A DNA stretch of 63,874 nucleotides from NCBI GenBank assembly GCA_902591845.1, contig CACJCG010000002.1, positions 1 to 63,874 of the forward strand, in the 5' to 3' direction. The translations under genes were made by a program, and so were the position numbers. This stretch comes from an uncultured Pelagibacteraceae bacterium (GTDB lineage: Bacteria > Pseudomonadota > Alphaproteobacteria > Pelagibacterales > Pelagibacteraceae). The notes beneath the pieces were generated by a model. The model saw only the letters and a list, made by a program, of their open reading frames with translations, made no database searches and was not told where the DNA came from. Positions 10,053-21,927 of the stretch are shown one piece after another. The stretch's first letter is position 1; each line of letters begins with the position of its first letter.

Positions 10053-10799
10053 TTATTTAATTAATTTTGAAATCTTTATTAAGCCTTTAATTGTAATATC
10101 TTGGTTGTAATTTGCTTTCGTTTTTATTGAGTTTTTAAACAAATTTGAAAATCCACCAGTAATAATTACTTTAAAAGATTTTCCGGTCTCTTTCTTAATT
10201 AAATTAATAATATTGTCAATCAAACCAGCATAACCCCAAAAAAAGCCTGATCTAACAGCTGAGATTGTATTGTTACCTATGACTTTATTAATCTTTTTTA
10301 AATCAATATTTGGAATCAAAGTTGCTTTGTCAGACAAGGTATTAAGAGACAATCTCACCCCTGGAGCAATAATGCCTCCGTAATAAGTATTTTTAATTAG
10401 AACATCAAAAGTTGTTGCTGTTCCAAAATCTAAAATTATAAAATTATTTTTATTGTCCATTAAACTTATAGCATTAGTAATTCTGTCTGAGCCCACCTGT
10501 TTATAATCTACTTTGATTTTTATAAGTGATTTTAGGTTTAATTTTTTAACCTCAAAACATTGAGATTTAACTTTTTTTGATAAAAATTTTTTAATTATTT
10601 CGAATGTTTTAGGCACAACACTGCAAAATAATATTTTTTCAATTTTATTTACTTGAATTTTATTTTTTTTAAACAAACTATTTAGCTGATTGTTGGTTAC
10701 AGATTTTGATAAAAATGTGATTTTTTTTGAAATTTTATTATTTTTAGAAACAATGCATAATTTTGTTTCGGTATTACCAATGTCGCCCAGAATATACAT
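10053..10799 (-). CDS. coaX: Type III pantothenate kinase
   Basis: First enzyme of coenzyme A synthesis: it phosphorylates pantothenate with ATP. The protein has 248 residues of the ASKHA fold, with the phosphate-binding motif DIGNT at 6-10, the GxDR-like VGSDR, DFGTATTFDV around 121-130 and GGIIAPGVRLS. Length matches bacterial CoaX. It overlaps birA by 1 bp and precedes RNase J by 1 bp. In SAR11-like genomes this is usually the only pantothenate kinase; I cannot confirm that from one window. Confidence 0.92.
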   Translation of the reverse strand: MYILGDIGNTETKLCIVSKNNKISKKITFLSKSVTNNQLNSLFKKNKIQVNKIEKILFCSVVPKTFEIIKKFLSKKVKSQCFEVKKLNLKSLIKIKVDYKQVGSDRITNAISLMDNKNNFIILDFGTATTFDVLIKNTYYGGIIAPGVRLSLNTLSDKATLIPNIDLKKINKVIGNNTISAVRSGFFWGYAGLIDNIINLIKKETGKSFKVIITGGFSNLFKNSIKTKANYNQDITIKGLIKISKLIK

Positions 10800-11335
10800 T
10801 ATTTAATTTTATAAAGTTTAGATAAATTTTTTTCAAAAAGTTGTTTTAATTTATTTTCTACTTTTAATTTACTAATACTTTTTTTAGTTACCTCTTGCAA
10901 GTTTGTAGTAGGATAATTCCTTATAATTGGATTTTTTTTAATATTTATGCCTATACCAGTAACTAAAAATTTTTTATCTCTTACAAATATGATTTCTTGT
11001 AAAATCCCGCTAATTTTTTTTTTATCAATTAGTAAATCATTTGGTTTTTTAAATAAAATTTTTTTTTTTGTAAATGAAGAGAGCAATTTTTTAACTAAAA
11101 GACAATTAATTTTTGTTATAGCTTTAATCGATAGATTTTTTTTATTAAGATCATTGAAAAAAGAAATAAATAAATTTCCTTTTAATGATATCCATTTTCT
11201 TCCATACTGACCTTTACCACTTACTTGTGTTTCAGCTACAACCATACCTAAATTGTATTTAGTTTCTTTAATAATTCTTATAGCAGTATTGTTTGTGCTT
11301 TTAACTTTTTTAAATTTGAATTTTTTAAATTTCAT
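10799..11335 (-). CDS. birA: Biotin-[acetyl-CoA carboxylase] ligase, minimal catalytic form
   Basis: Attaches biotin to the BCCP subunit of acetyl-CoA carboxylase. It has only 178 residues. The biotinyl-binding core is visible (STNNTAIRI, GKGQYGRKWISLKGNL, KKPNDLLIDKKKISGILQE, TGIGINIKKN). There is no N-terminal winged-helix DNA-binding domain, so it cannot act as a biotin repressor, and the C-terminal SH3-like domain is reduced to a short tail. It sits directly after nuoN with a 1 bp overlap, a conserved alphaproteobacterial arrangement. Confidence 0.88.
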   Translation of the reverse strand: MKFKKFKFKKVKSTNNTAIRIIKETKYNLGMVVAETQVSGKGQYGRKWISLKGNLFISFFNDLNKKNLSIKAITKINCLLVKKLLSSFTKKKILFKKPNDLLIDKKKISGILQEIIFVRDKKFLVTGIGINIKKNPIIRNYPTTNLQEVTKKSISKLKVENKLKQLFEKNLSKLYKIK

Positions 11336-12753
11336 TAAATAATATTAATTCTTGAAACAACTTCTACTAACTGACTTGGGAATATGAAGTATAAAAGAAT
11401 TAATATAGTTGAAACTGTCAGTGAAAATTTTAGCCATAAGCTATGGTCTGTATCATATTTATCTTGTTCCTCATCAAAATACATAATTTTTATAATTCTT
11501 AGATAATAAAAAGCTGCAACCACAGTTGATAACAACCCTACTATAGCTAAGAAATACATTGATTGCTCTAATACTGCTTTAAAAACATAAAATTTTGCAA
11601 AGAAACCAGCTAGGGGTGGTATGCCTGCTAAAGAAAATAGTATTAACAACAAACATAAAGACAACAATGGATGATTTTTTGATAATCCTGAGAGATCATC
11701 AATATCTTCATAATACTGATCTTTTCTTCTTAACATTAATAGACATGAAAAAAGAGCTAAATTCATAACAACATAAATAGAAATATAAATTATTGAACTT
11801 TGAATTCCCTCGTTTGATGCTGTGGCTAAACCAGCCAATGTGTAGCCAATATGTCCTATAGAACTGTAAGCAATTAGTCTTTTAATATTAGTTTGCCCTA
11901 TAGCAGCAACTGCTCCAAAAACCATAGACGCTATAGATAAAAAAACTATTATCATTTGCCATTGATCGATTAAATTTAAAAAAGGAACATATAAAAATCT
12001 AATAAATACAGTCAAAGCAGCTATCTTTGGTACTATTGTAAAAAACAATGTTACAGTTGTTGGAGATCCTTCGTAAACATCAGGTGCCCACATATGAAAT
12101 GGAACTGCAGAAATTTTGAATGCTAAACCAACTAATATGAACACAATCCCAAAAGTTAAAACATATTCCTCAGAATTTAGTTGATTTGATATTATATCAA
12201 AATTGGTAGAACCTGAAAAACCATAAACTAAAGAACATCCATATAATAACAGTCCTGATGATAATGCACTTAAAACAAAATATTTCAAACCAGCTTCTGA
12301 TGATTTTAATTGATCTCTGTTATATGTGGCTAAAACATAAAGAGCTAATGACTGTAATTCTAAGCCCATATAAAAAACAATTAAATCATTTGAGCTGATC
12401 ATTACCATCATACCAAGAATTGAACTCAAAATAAGAACTGGGTATTCTATATTATATATTTTAAATGTTTTTAAATAAGTTGACGAAATAACTAAAACTA
12501 AAAAACCTCCAATTAAAGTTATAATTTTCATTAGCGAGGACATGCTGTCAATCACAACACTTTCATTAAACAAAGTTTCTCTAGTTACAGAGAAAGTTTC
12601 ATTGATTGTTATTATTGTTGTAATTAAAATTGCAAACAAAGATAAATTAAAAGTAATTTTAGAACTTTCATTTTTAAACACACCCAAAATAAGTAGAAAC
12701 ATAATTGATAGAGAAATAAAAATTTCAGGTAATATTAAATTTAAATTTTCCAT
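11335..12753 (-). CDS. nuoN: NADH-quinone oxidoreductase subunit N
   Basis: Antiporter-like proton-pumping subunit of complex I in the inner membrane, 472 residues, about 14 helices. It has the conserved Lys/Glu channel residues (YMGLELQSLALYVLA; LKYFVLSALSSGLLLYG; FKISAVPFHMWAPDVYEGSP). It is the last gene of the nuo operon, 1 bp after nuoM. Length is normal (E. coli NuoN 485). Confidence 0.96.
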   Translation of the reverse strand: MENLNLILPEIFISLSIMFLLILGVFKNESSKITFNLSLFAILITTIITINETFSVTRETLFNESVVIDSMSSLMKIITLIGGFLVLVISSTYLKTFKIYNIEYPVLILSSILGMMVMISSNDLIVFYMGLELQSLALYVLATYNRDQLKSSEAGLKYFVLSALSSGLLLYGCSLVYGFSGSTNFDIISNQLNSEEYVLTFGIVFILVGLAFKISAVPFHMWAPDVYEGSPTTVTLFFTIVPKIAALTVFIRFLYVPFLNLIDQWQMIIVFLSIASMVFGAVAAIGQTNIKRLIAYSSIGHIGYTLAGLATASNEGIQSSIIYISIYVVMNLALFSCLLMLRRKDQYYEDIDDLSGLSKNHPLLSLCLLLILFSLAGIPPLAGFFAKFYVFKAVLEQSMYFLAIVGLLSTVVAAFYYLRIIKIMYFDEEQDKYDTDHSLWLKFSLTVSTILILLYFIFPSQLVEVVSRINII

Positions 12754-12754
12754 A

Positions 12755-14236
12755 TTATTTACTAGCTATATTTGTGTTATGCATATTAATTAAATCGGTA
12801 ACAGAAACTTCAATAGTGTTTATTAATGGATCGGGATAAAAACCAAAAAATAAGATTGGTGCAGCTAAACAAGATAAAATAAAATATTCAGATCTATTTA
12901 AATCTAAAATTTTTTTAAGATCTTCATTAAGTAATTTTCCAAATACTACTCTTTTATAGAGCCACAACATGTATGCAGCTCCTAAAATTACTCCAATACT
13001 TGCTATAACAGCTACTAAAAAATTATCCTTGAAAGCTCCCATTAATATTAAAAACTCGCCAATAAAACCACTGGTTCCAGGTAAACCAAGTGATGCTAAA
13101 GCAAATAACATGAACAATATTGAATATTTTGGAATCACAGAAACTAATCCACCATATGTACTTATCAATCTAGAATGCATTCTGTCATAAACTACGCCAA
13201 CAGTTAAAAATAATGCTGCTGATACTAAGCCATGGCTTATCATTTGAATTATACTTCCTTCAATTCCTTGTTGTTGCAAAGTGAATATACCCAAAGTTAC
13301 AAAGCCCATATGCGCAACTGAAGAATAAGCAATTAACTTTTTCATATCTTCCTGCATTAAAGCTATCAGTGAAGTAAATATGATTGCTATAACACTCAAG
13401 GTGTAAATTAATGGTGTAAATACCTCTGATGCAACCGGGAAAAGACCTAAAGAAAATCTTATAAAACCATATCCAGCCATCTTTAACAAAATTGCGGCTA
13501 GTAATACAGATCCTGCTGTAGGAGCCTCAACGTGTGCATCAGGTAACCATGTATGAACTGGCCACATAGGTGTTTTAACTGCAAATGAACTAAAAAATGC
13601 TAACCACAATAGATTTTGATATTTAACATCAATACCAATTTCATATAGTTGAACCACGTCAGTTGTTTCTGTAATCCAATAAATTGAAATTATTGCAACT
13701 AACATTAAAACAGAACCTAACAATGTATATAAAAAGAATTTGAATGCTGAATAAACTCTTCTTGCTCCTCCCCAAATACCAATAATTAAAAACATTGGGA
13801 TTAATCCAGCTTCAAAAAATAAATAAAATACAACCAAATCAAGCGCAGAGAAAACACCAATCATAAAACTTTCCATGATTAGTATTGCAATTAAAAAATC
13901 TCTTAATCTATTTTTAACAGAGTTGTTTACAGATATAATACATAATGGTGTAATAAATGTTGTTAATATAATAAACAAAATTGAAATACCATCTACGCCA
14001 ACTTTGTAATTAATAAATCCTTCAATCCATGTTCTATCTTCTATAAATTGAAAACTAGAAGTAGATTGATCAAAAGCAATCCATAAGTAGATGGAAATTA
14101 AAAAATTTACTACTGTAGTGAATAATGCCACATATTTAATCGTAGTATTATTTCCTTCTTTTTCTTTTGTAAAAAATAAAAATAAAGCTCCTATTGTTGG
14201 CAATAATATTAGAGATGAAAGAATAGGAAAATTCAT
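12755..14236 (-). CDS. nuoM: NADH-quinone oxidoreductase subunit M
   Basis: Second antiporter-like proton pump of complex I, 493 residues. Recognised by FFEAGLIPMFLIIGIWGG, the FAVKTPMWPVHTWLPDAHVEAPTAGS-type helix 7-8 region and IAYSSVAHMGFV. It starts 1 bp overlapping nuoL and ends just before nuoN. Length and motifs are normal for the family and no internal disruption is visible. Confidence 0.97.
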   Translation of the reverse strand: MNFPILSSLILLPTIGALFLFFTKEKEGNNTTIKYVALFTTVVNFLISIYLWIAFDQSTSSFQFIEDRTWIEGFINYKVGVDGISILFIILTTFITPLCIISVNNSVKNRLRDFLIAILIMESFMIGVFSALDLVVFYLFFEAGLIPMFLIIGIWGGARRVYSAFKFFLYTLLGSVLMLVAIISIYWITETTDVVQLYEIGIDVKYQNLLWLAFFSSFAVKTPMWPVHTWLPDAHVEAPTAGSVLLAAILLKMAGYGFIRFSLGLFPVASEVFTPLIYTLSVIAIIFTSLIALMQEDMKKLIAYSSVAHMGFVTLGIFTLQQQGIEGSIIQMISHGLVSAALFLTVGVVYDRMHSRLISTYGGLVSVIPKYSILFMLFALASLGLPGTSGFIGEFLILMGAFKDNFLVAVIASIGVILGAAYMLWLYKRVVFGKLLNEDLKKILDLNRSEYFILSCLAAPILFFGFYPDPLINTIEVSVTDLINMHNTNIASK

Positions 14237-16146
14237 TATTTAAGTATTAAAAAAGTTAGTAAAGCAGAGAAACCTAACAACATTACAAATGCATATTGAT
14301 AAATAAAACCACTTTGAAATTTAGTTGCTTTAATTGAACATTTTTTTATAAATGAAGAAATTCCGTCGGGACCAAAACCATCGATTATAGTTCCATCACA
14401 AAATTTCCATAAAAATAAACCTAATTTTTTTGAAGATTTAATAAACAACACATCATAAAACTCATCAAAGTACCATTTTTTTACTAAAAAATTATACAAA
14501 GGTTTGTTCATTGAAGCTATTGAATTAGGTAATTCTTTATTCTTAACAAATAAGTAATAAGCAATTGGAATAGACAACAAAACCAAACACGGTGTTAAAA
14601 GCAAAAACCATAAAGGTGGGTGCTCAGTACTCAAAGGCTCTAAAAACTTAATAGACTCTGCCCAGAATAAATTCTCACCATGACCAATAAATAGTCCTTT
14701 AAATAGAAAACCAGCAAACACAGCTCCTATTGAAAGAATAAATAATGGAACAAGCATAACTAATGGAGACTCATGTGTTTCTTCTATCTTAATCTCTTTA
14801 TTATTGTACTCTCCATGGAAAGTTTTAAATATTAATCTCCACGAATATATAGATGTTAAAAATGCTGTAATTATTCCAATTCCAGCTGCATAATAACCAG
14901 TAGTATTACCTTTTAAATACGCAAATTCTATAATTGCGTCTTTTGAATAAAATCCTGATAAAAATGGAAAACCAGTTAAAGCAAGCGTTCCTATGATCAT
15001 TAAAGCATAAGTGTATGGTAACTTTTTCCATACACCTCCCATGTTATTTATATTTTGCTCATCTTTAAATGCATGGATTACTGAACCAGATCCTAAAAAT
15101 AATAAAGCTTTAAAAAATGCATGAGTAAATAAGTGAAACATAGCAACATTATATGCACCTACTCCAGCTGCAAAAAACATATAACCAAGTTGACTACATG
15201 TAGAGTAAGCAATAATTTTTTTTATATCCGTTTGAACTAGAGCGACAGTTGCTGCAAAAAATGCTGTAGTCATTCCAACGATAGTTATAAAATTTAGTAT
15301 TAATGGCGAATATTCATAAATTGGAGAACATCTTACCACTAAGAAAACTCCAGCTGTTACCATTGTTGCTGCATGAATTAATGCAGAAACAGGGGTTGGA
15401 CCTTCCATAGCATCAGGTAACCATGTATGAAGTAATATCTGTGCAGATTTGCCCATTGCTCCGATAAATAAAAGAAAACAAACTAAGTCAATTGCTTTAA
15501 CTTCAAAACCTAAAAATGATAAATTTTTATCTACAACTGTTGGAATTTGTTGAAAAACTTCTGAATAATTTACTGTTCCAAATAAATAAAATATTAAAAA
15601 AATTCCTAATGCGAAACCAAAGTCACCTACTCTATTTACAACAAATGCTTTGATGGCTGCAGCATTTGCACTTTCTTTTTTAAACCAAAAACCGATTAAG
15701 AAGTAAGAACAAAGACCTACACCTTCCCATCCAAAAAATAATTGAATGAAATTGTCTGATGTTACAAGCATCAGCATTGCAAAAGTGAATAATGATAAAT
15801 AAGCCATAAATCTTGGCTTATGAGGATCATGAGACATGTAACCAATTGAATAAATATGCACTAAAGCAGATACAGAAGTTACAACCACTAACATCACTGC
15901 TGATAAAGGATCAATCAACATTGACCAATTTACATCAAGTGACCCTGAGCTTATCCAGGTAGCTATAACAATATTTTCTTCATACTGATTTACGATTACT
16001 TGATAAAGAACAAAAATTGATAAGAGAGCAGATATTGAAACAAGTACGCTAGTTACTATTTCAGAATTTCTATCACCGATATATTTTCCAAAAAAACCTG
16101 AAATAATTGATGCAATAAGTGGAAGAAATATAATTGATAGTTCCAT
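14236..16146 (-). CDS. nuoL: NADH-quinone oxidoreductase subunit L
   Basis: Largest antiporter-like subunit of complex I, 636 residues, distal in the membrane arm. It has the typical motifs FFGWEGVGLCSYFLIGFW, LLHTWLPDAMEGPTPVSALI and STCSQLGYMFFA, and the long lateral helix HL followed by a last transmembrane helix near the C-terminus (YAFVMLLGFSALLTFLIL). It is 2 bp from nuoK and overlaps nuoM by 1 bp. Confidence 0.97.
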   Translation of the reverse strand: MELSIIFLPLIASIISGFFGKYIGDRNSEIVTSVLVSISALLSIFVLYQVIVNQYEENIVIATWISSGSLDVNWSMLIDPLSAVMLVVVTSVSALVHIYSIGYMSHDPHKPRFMAYLSLFTFAMLMLVTSDNFIQLFFGWEGVGLCSYFLIGFWFKKESANAAAIKAFVVNRVGDFGFALGIFLIFYLFGTVNYSEVFQQIPTVVDKNLSFLGFEVKAIDLVCFLLFIGAMGKSAQILLHTWLPDAMEGPTPVSALIHAATMVTAGVFLVVRCSPIYEYSPLILNFITIVGMTTAFFAATVALVQTDIKKIIAYSTCSQLGYMFFAAGVGAYNVAMFHLFTHAFFKALLFLGSGSVIHAFKDEQNINNMGGVWKKLPYTYALMIIGTLALTGFPFLSGFYSKDAIIEFAYLKGNTTGYYAAGIGIITAFLTSIYSWRLIFKTFHGEYNNKEIKIEETHESPLVMLVPLFILSIGAVFAGFLFKGLFIGHGENLFWAESIKFLEPLSTEHPPLWFLLLTPCLVLLSIPIAYYLFVKNKELPNSIASMNKPLYNFLVKKWYFDEFYDVLFIKSSKKLGLFLWKFCDGTIIDGFGPDGISSFIKKCSIKATKFQSGFIYQYAFVMLLGFSALLTFLILK

Positions 16147-16148
16147 GG

Positions 16149-16460
16149 TTATCCTTTCAACTTATCAATTTCTTCAACTCGTATTGTTCCAGAATTTCTA
16201 AAATACACGACTATAATTGCTAATCCTATGGCTGCCTCTGCTGCGGCAACTGTAAGAATAAATAAAGTAAAGACTTGTCCAGCCAAATCTCCTAAATAAA
16301 TAGAAAAAGCAACTAAATTAATATTCACTGCAAGCAATATCAGTTCAATACTCATTAATATGACAATGATGTTCTTCCTATTAAGAAAAATACCAATTAC
16401 TCCAATTGAGAATATCACTGCTCCCAAAGTTAAATAATGTCCCAAACCTATATCAATCAT
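16149..16460 (-). CDS. nuoK: NADH-quinone oxidoreductase subunit K
   Basis: Small membrane subunit (103 residues, three helices) of the proton channel between the quinone site and the antiporter-like subunits. The conserved Glu residues lie in helices 2 and 3 ([18 protein letters not shown] and [13 protein letters not shown]). Overlaps nuoJ by 8 bp. Confidence 0.96.
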   Translation of the reverse strand: MIDIGLGHYLTLGAVIFSIGVIGIFLNRKNIIVILMSIELILLAVNINLVAFSIYLGDLAGQVFTLFILTVAAAEAAIGLAIIVVYFRNSGTIRVEEIDKLKG

Positions 16461-17085
16461 CTATTTTAACTCCTTTATTGCTCTGTACTTCTAGCACCTC
16501 AACACCTTCAGTTCTTTCTCTAGATATTTGCTTGATATAACTTTGTCTTTTAAGACCTGATCTTTGTCTAAATGTTAATACAATAGCCCCAACCATAGCT
16601 ACTAATAAGATCATTCCACTTATTTGAAACACGTGAATATAATCAGTATATAAAATCTGTCCTAGCGAATGAGTGTTGCTAATGCTTGTTTGACTAATTG
16701 AATTATTAATATCAAAAATTTCTGGTTTGTATTTCCAACCTCCAATTACGATTATTATTTCGAAAAATATAAGCGTACTGATAATTAATCCTACAGGGAT
16801 ATGTCTGGAGCTTTGTTGACCTGCAAACCATTGATTTTTTTGTTGAGCTACATTTAACATCATGACTACAAATAAGAATAAAACAGCTACAGCTCCAACA
16901 TAAACTATTAGCATTATCATTCCCAAAAATTCAGCACCTATCATAATGAAAAGACAAGATATACTTATGAAATCAAGAATTAAGAAAAATACTGAGTGAA
17001 CAGTATTTTTTGAAGCGGTAACCATTATCGCTGAAACAACTGCAATTATAGAAAACGTATAAAAGAAAATAGCGTGTGCAATCAT
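16453..17085 (-). CDS. nuoJ: NADH-quinone oxidoreductase subunit J
   Basis: Membrane subunit J, 210 residues, five helices. Its third helix normally contains a conserved pi-bulge Tyr/Gly segment, here [20 protein letters not shown]. The hydrophilic C-terminal tail (~40 residues after the last helix) is longer than in E. coli (184 residues). It lies between nuoI (2 bp) and nuoK (8 bp overlap). Confidence 0.96.
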   Translation of the reverse strand: MIAHAIFFYTFSIIAVVSAIMVTASKNTVHSVFFLILDFISISCLFIMIGAEFLGMIMLIVYVGAVAVLFLFVVMMLNVAQQKNQWFAGQQSSRHIPVGLIISTLIFFEIIIVIGGWKYKPEIFDINNSISQTSISNTHSLGQILYTDYIHVFQISGMILLVAMVGAIVLTFRQRSGLKRQSYIKQISRERTEGVEVLEVQSNKGVKIDD

Positions 17086-17087
17086 TT

Positions 17088-17573
17088 TTATCTATGGATA
17101 TTGTCAGCTTTAATATTAGCCTCCAAAACATTCTCCCATCTATCTCCATTATCTAATAATTTTTCTTTTGTATAATAAAGTTCTTCTCTTGTTTCTGTTG
17201 AAAATTCAAAATTTGGACCTTGTACTATTGCATCTACAGGACAAGATTCTTCACACAAACCACAATAAATACACTTCATCATATCAATATCGTAACGTGT
17301 AGTTTTTCTACTTCCGTCTTCTCTTTCAGCAGATTCTATTGTTATTGCTTGCGCGGGACATACTGCTTCACATAATTTACAAGCTATACATCTCTCTTCT
17401 CCATTTGGATATCTTCGTAAAGCGTGTTCACCTCTAAAACGAGGGCTTATTTTACCCTTCTCAAAAGGGTAATTAATTGTTTTTTTTGACTTAAATAATT
17501 CTTTAATAGCAATCAACAAACCACCAATAAAGTCAGTCATAAATATTGTTTTAAAAAATCTTGAAATATTCAT
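17088..17573 (-). CDS. nuoI: NADH-quinone oxidoreductase subunit I
   Basis: Carries [4Fe-4S] clusters N6a and N6b in the peripheral arm. It has 161 residues with two ferredoxin motifs: [12 protein letters not shown] and [12 protein letters not shown], each CxxCxxCxxxCP. The N-terminal amphipathic segment anchors it at the membrane. Two bp separate it from nuoH and nuoJ on either side. Complete and normal. Confidence 0.97.
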   Translation of the reverse strand: MNISRFFKTIFMTDFIGGLLIAIKELFKSKKTINYPFEKGKISPRFRGEHALRRYPNGEERCIACKLCEAVCPAQAITIESAEREDGSRKTTRYDIDMMKCIYCGLCEESCPVDAIVQGPNFEFSTETREELYYTKEKLLDNGDRWENVLEANIKADNIHR

Positions 17574-17575
17574 TA

Positions 17576-18574
17576 TTAGTTCACTGGTAAAAGATTAAAA
17601 TAAAATAAATAACTAGCTGTTAATACTACCCAAATTAAAGAAAGAGGAAGAAATACTTTCCATCCAAGTCTCATTAATTGATCATATCTGTATCTAGGGA
17701 CTATCGCCTTAACTAATGCAAAAAGAATAAATAAAAGAAGAATTTTTAATATTAGCCATATCGCACCTGGTACTAATGTAAATGGATAAACATCAATTGG
17801 AGACATCCAGCCGCCTAAAAATAATATTGCCCCCATTGCACACATTAATAGAATATTTGCATACTCACCTAACCAAAACATAGCATACATCATTCCTGAA
17901 TATTCTGTTTGGTATCCAGCCACCAATTCTGCTTCTGCTTCTGGTAAATCAAAAGGTGGTCTGTTAGTTTCAGCTAAAGCAGAAATAAAGAAGATTATAA
18001 ACATTGGAAATAATGGAATTACAAACCACATATTTTGTTGAGCAATAACAATGTCGTTTAAATTCAATGAACCTACACAAAGTAAAACATTTATTATTAT
18101 TACACCAATTGAGACTTCATAAGATACCATTTGCGCAGCAGAGCGAATTGCTCCAAGAAAAGGATATTTGGAGTTTGATGCCCACCCACCCATGATTATT
18201 CCATAGACTCCTAGTGAAGAAACAGCAAATAAATAAAGAATTCCAACATTAATATCAGCCAAAACCTGAGTTGCACTAAATGGGATTACAGCCCAAGCGA
18301 TTAGAGCTAAAGTCATCGTGACTATTGGAGCCAATATAAAAATTACTTTGTTTGAGCTAGATGGAATAATGATTTCTTTAAATATATATTTTAAAGCATC
18401 AGCTAAAGATTGTAATAAGCCAAAGGGACCAACAACGTTAGGTCCTTGCCTTTTTTGAACAAAAGCCCAAACCCTTCTATCAAGCCAAACAATCATTGCC
18501 ACCGAAACGAGAACAGGAACTAGTAAAAATAAAATTTTATAAACTTCTTGAAAAACTATACTTAAGTATTCCAT
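17576..18574 (-). CDS. nuoH: NADH-quinone oxidoreductase subunit H
   Basis: Membrane subunit forming much of the quinone chamber, 332 residues, eight helices. Signature segments are [20 protein letters not shown] near the N-terminus and the acidic loop [20 protein letters not shown], which contacts the Q site. One bp separates it from nuoG. Confidence 0.97.
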   Translation of the reverse strand: MEYLSIVFQEVYKILFLLVPVLVSVAMIVWLDRRVWAFVQKRQGPNVVGPFGLLQSLADALKYIFKEIIIPSSSNKVIFILAPIVTMTLALIAWAVIPFSATQVLADINVGILYLFAVSSLGVYGIIMGGWASNSKYPFLGAIRSAAQMVSYEVSIGVIIINVLLCVGSLNLNDIVIAQQNMWFVIPLFPMFIIFFISALAETNRPPFDLPEAEAELVAGYQTEYSGMMYAMFWLGEYANILLMCAMGAILFLGGWMSPIDVYPFTLVPGAIWLILKILLLFILFALVKAIVPRYRYDQLMRLGWKVFLPLSLIWVVLTASYLFYFNLLPVN

Positions 18575-18575
18575 A

Positions 18576-20603
18576 TTAACCTTCTGTACCTGTAGATTTT
18601 AAATTTAATTTTGAATTATTACAATCAACCATTGTTTTTGATGATCTAGCAATGACATTTGAAAAATAATAATCTTTTACTTTAATTATTAAATTTTCAT
18701 TTTGAAATTCTTTAGGAAAGTTTTTTTGGTCTTTCACTTGTTTTTCTTTTTGCAAATTTAAATAATTAAACATGCTGCTATCTAATTCATCTTTGTCATT
18801 AAATAACTTTCTATTGTTCATAAACTCAGCTAGCTCATTAATTATTTGCCAATCTTCTTTAGCCTCACCCGGTGGATATGATGCTTTATAGGCTTTTTGA
18901 ATTTTACCCTCTAGATTGGTAAAATATCCATCTTGTTCGGTATAAGCAGCACCTGGTAAAATAATATCAGCAGATTCAGCACCTTTGTCACCATGGCTAC
19001 CTTGATAAATTATGAATTCATCTTTTTTATCAAATTCTAAGTTGTCTTGACCCAAAAGATAGACAATATCAAATTTATGTTCTTTTAAATCGCTAAATAA
19101 ATTATTTTCATTATTTATTATTCCAAGATCAATACTTCCTACTGTTGCTGCATCAGTTGATAATACATTTAAAGAGTTCCATTCATCTGAAATTTTATTA
19201 TTTTTTAATAAAAATTCTTTTGTTTTATTAAATAAAAATTCTGAAGACTCCAATCTTAATAGAGACTCGCCAATAATAATTAATGGTTTTTTTGAATTAA
19301 TAATTTCTTTAGAAATTTCATGAGTTCCTTCAAGAATATTATTTAAAGTTTGAGTTTTACCATCTAAACTTTTATAAGGATAAGTTAAATCATCAACATC
19401 ATTTAGTGAAATTATTTTTGTATTATTGTTTAAATAAGCTTTTCTAATTCTGGCATTTAAAATAGTTGCTTCGTATCTTGGGTTTGCACCTACTAGCAAA
19501 ATTAAATCTGCTTCTTCAATTCCGTTTATGGAAGAATTAAATAAATAATTTTCTCTTTTTGAAGTATTTATAAATCTGTTATCAGATCTTGAGTCGTAAT
19601 TTTTGGTATCAATTGTTCGATCAAGAAATTCTTTAAAAATATAACCAGTCTCCATATTACTTAAATCACCAACAAAACCACATATTTTTTCTTTTGAAGT
19701 GTTTTCAAATTTAGATTTAATTATTTTGTACACTTCATCCCATGAGGCCTTCTCAAACTTACCGTTGTATTTAATAAATGGGGTGTCTAATCTTTGATGT
19801 AGAAGTCCATCACATGCATATCTCGTTTTGTCAGAGATCCACTCCTCGTTAATATCTTCATTTATAATTGGAAGTACTCTTTTCACTTCCCAATCGTATG
19901 TGTCTACTCTTACATTTGATCCAATTGCATCCATTACATCAATTGTTTCTGTTTTCTTTAGTTCCCATGGTCTAGCTTCAAAAACATAAGGTTTTGATGT
20001 AAGGGCTCCTACTGGACATAAATCTACAACGTTAGCAGACAATTCAGATTGCATTGATTGTTCTAAATAAGTAGTAATTTGCATATCTTCCCCTCTGCCT
20101 ATAGCACCTAATTCTGGAACTCCCGCTACTTCTGTTGCAAATCTTACACATCTCGTACAATGAATACATCTGGTCATTTGAGTTTTAATCAATGGTCCCA
20201 TATTTTTCTCAGGAACTGATCTTTTGTTTTCTTTAAATCTTGATTTGTCTACACCATAGTACATTGATTGATCTTGGAGATCACATTCACCCCCTTGATC
20301 ACACACAGGACAATCTAAGGGATGGTTAGCTAACAAAAATTCCATTACTCCCTTTCGGGCTTTTTCAACAAGAGCAGTATTTGTTTTAATATTCATACCC
20401 TCAGCAGCAGGCATAGCACATGAAGCAATTGGTTTAGGAGATTTTTCCATTTCAACTAAACACATTCTACAATTGCCTGCTATTGATAATTTTTCATGAT
20501 AACAAAATCTTGGAATTTCAACGCCAGCTTTTTCACAAGCTTGAAGAACAGTTAAACCTTCTTCAACTTCAACTTCAATTTCATTAACTTTCAATTTAAG
20601 CAT
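18576..20603 (-). CDS. nuoG: NADH-quinone oxidoreductase subunit G
   Basis: Iron-sulfur subunit of the NADH module, 675 residues. It has an N-terminal ferredoxin-like [2Fe-2S] site ([19 protein letters not shown]), a HxxxC[4Fe-4S] motif ([19 protein letters not shown]) and another [4Fe-4S] site ([16 protein letters not shown] ... CPVGAL), then a molybdopterin-oxidoreductase-like domain. It is shorter than E. coli NuoG (~908), as is usual for alphaproteobacteria and mitochondria. Overlaps nuoF by 8 bp. Confidence 0.97.
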   Translation of the reverse strand: MLKLKVNEIEVEVEEGLTVLQACEKAGVEIPRFCYHEKLSIAGNCRMCLVEMEKSPKPIASCAMPAAEGMNIKTNTALVEKARKGVMEFLLANHPLDCPVCDQGGECDLQDQSMYYGVDKSRFKENKRSVPEKNMGPLIKTQMTRCIHCTRCVRFATEVAGVPELGAIGRGEDMQITTYLEQSMQSELSANVVDLCPVGALTSKPYVFEARPWELKKTETIDVMDAIGSNVRVDTYDWEVKRVLPIINEDINEEWISDKTRYACDGLLHQRLDTPFIKYNGKFEKASWDEVYKIIKSKFENTSKEKICGFVGDLSNMETGYIFKEFLDRTIDTKNYDSRSDNRFINTSKRENYLFNSSINGIEEADLILLVGANPRYEATILNARIRKAYLNNNTKIISLNDVDDLTYPYKSLDGKTQTLNNILEGTHEISKEIINSKKPLIIIGESLLRLESSEFLFNKTKEFLLKNNKISDEWNSLNVLSTDAATVGSIDLGIINNENNLFSDLKEHKFDIVYLLGQDNLEFDKKDEFIIYQGSHGDKGAESADIILPGAAYTEQDGYFTNLEGKIQKAYKASYPPGEAKEDWQIINELAEFMNNRKLFNDKDELDSSMFNYLNLQKEKQVKDQKNFPKEFQNENLIIKVKDYYFSNVIARSSKTMVDCNNSKLNLKSTGTEG

Positions 20604-21927
20604 TTTTTTTGTCTAGTAAATGTTGATCAACTAAATATGGAATATTATTTTTCTTTTGAACAATAGGATCCAAATTATTTCTTTTCTCAATTTCTTTTTT
20701 AAAATGTCTAAGTAATCCTTGAACTGGCCAGGATGAACCTTCCCCAAATGCGCAAATAGTGTGTCCTGCTATTTGATTTGTAACATCTCCTAACATGTCC
20801 ACCTCATCCTTGGTTGCATCTCCTTTTGCCATTCTCTCAAGCATTCTCCACATCCAACCAGAACCTTCTCTGCATGGTGTGCATTGTCCACAACTTTCAT
20901 GTTTATAAAATCTTGCTATTCTTGCCATGCATTTAATTATGTCTTGATCTTTATTAATGACCACAATACCTGCAGTTCCTAAACCACTTTTCTCAGCCAT
21001 AAGTGAGTCAAAATCCATAGTTAATGTTTCACATTTCTCTTTTGGAATTAGTGGCATTGATGAACCACCAGGAATTACTGCTTGAAGATTATCCCAACCT
21101 CCAATAACACCACCTGCATGAACTTCAATTAATTCTTTTAAAGGAATGTTCATTTCTTCCTCAACATTGCACGGTGTATTTACATTTCCAGATATACAAA
21201 ATATTTTTGTCCCTGTATTCTTTTCTCTTCCAAGAGAAGCAAACCATTTTCCACCTCTTCTAAGGATTGTTGGGACTACAGCTATAGTTTCTACATTGTT
21301 AATAATTGTTGGACATCCATAAAGACCAATTAGAGCAGGGAATGGTGGTTTTAATCTTGGTTGTCCTTTTTTACCTTCTATACTTTCTAATAAAGCTGTT
21401 TCCTCTCCACAAATATATGCACCAGCACCATAATGAATATAAATATCTAAATCCCAACCAGTACCTGCCGCATTTTTACCTAAGAGTTTTTTCTCATAAG
21501 CTTCATCTATTGCAGCCTGAAGTTTTTGACCATCAACAAAATATTCTCCTCTTATATAGATATAACAAACATGTGCTTGCACTGCATAAGATGTAATTAA
21601 ACAACCTTCTATTAATTTATGAGGTTCAAATCTTAAAATATCTCTATCTTTACAAGTTCCTGGTTCAGACTCATCCCCATTAATAACTAGGTAATGTGGT
21701 CTAGATCCAACTTCTTTTGGCGCAAATGACCATTTTAAACCTGTGGGAAACCCTGCCCCACCTCGACCTCTTAACTGAGATTCTTTAATTTCATTAATTA
21801 TCCAATCTCTTCCTTTGTCGGTAATTTCTTTTGTATTTACCCAATCACCTCTCTCTTTTGATGAAGCTACATCTGAGCCTTTATCATTATATAAATTTTG
21901 AAAAATTCTATCTTGATCTTTAAGCAT
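20596..21927 (-). CDS. nuoF: NADH-quinone oxidoreductase subunit F
   Basis: NADH- and FMN-binding subunit with cluster N3, 443 residues. The nucleotide-binding glycine motif [14 protein letters not shown], the FMN region ([19 protein letters not shown]) and [12 protein letters not shown] with a later Cys give a full set of ligands. Overlaps nuoE by 8 bp and nuoG by 8 bp, consistent with tight translational coupling of the NADH module. Confidence 0.97.
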   Translation of the reverse strand: MLKDQDRIFQNLYNDKGSDVASSKERGDWVNTKEITDKGRDWIINEIKESQLRGRGGAGFPTGLKWSFAPKEVGSRPHYLVINGDESEPGTCKDRDILRFEPHKLIEGCLITSYAVQAHVCYIYIRGEYFVDGQKLQAAIDEAYEKKLLGKNAAGTGWDLDIYIHYGAGAYICGEETALLESIEGKKGQPRLKPPFPALIGLYGCPTIINNVETIAVVPTILRRGGKWFASLGREKNTGTKIFCISGNVNTPCNVEEEMNIPLKELIEVHAGGVIGGWDNLQAVIPGGSSMPLIPKEKCETLTMDFDSLMAEKSGLGTAGIVVINKDQDIIKCMARIARFYKHESCGQCTPCREGSGWMWRMLERMAKGDATKDEVDMLGDVTNQIAGHTICAFGEGSSWPVQGLLRHFKKEIEKRNNLDPIVQKKNNIPYLVDQHLLDKKNA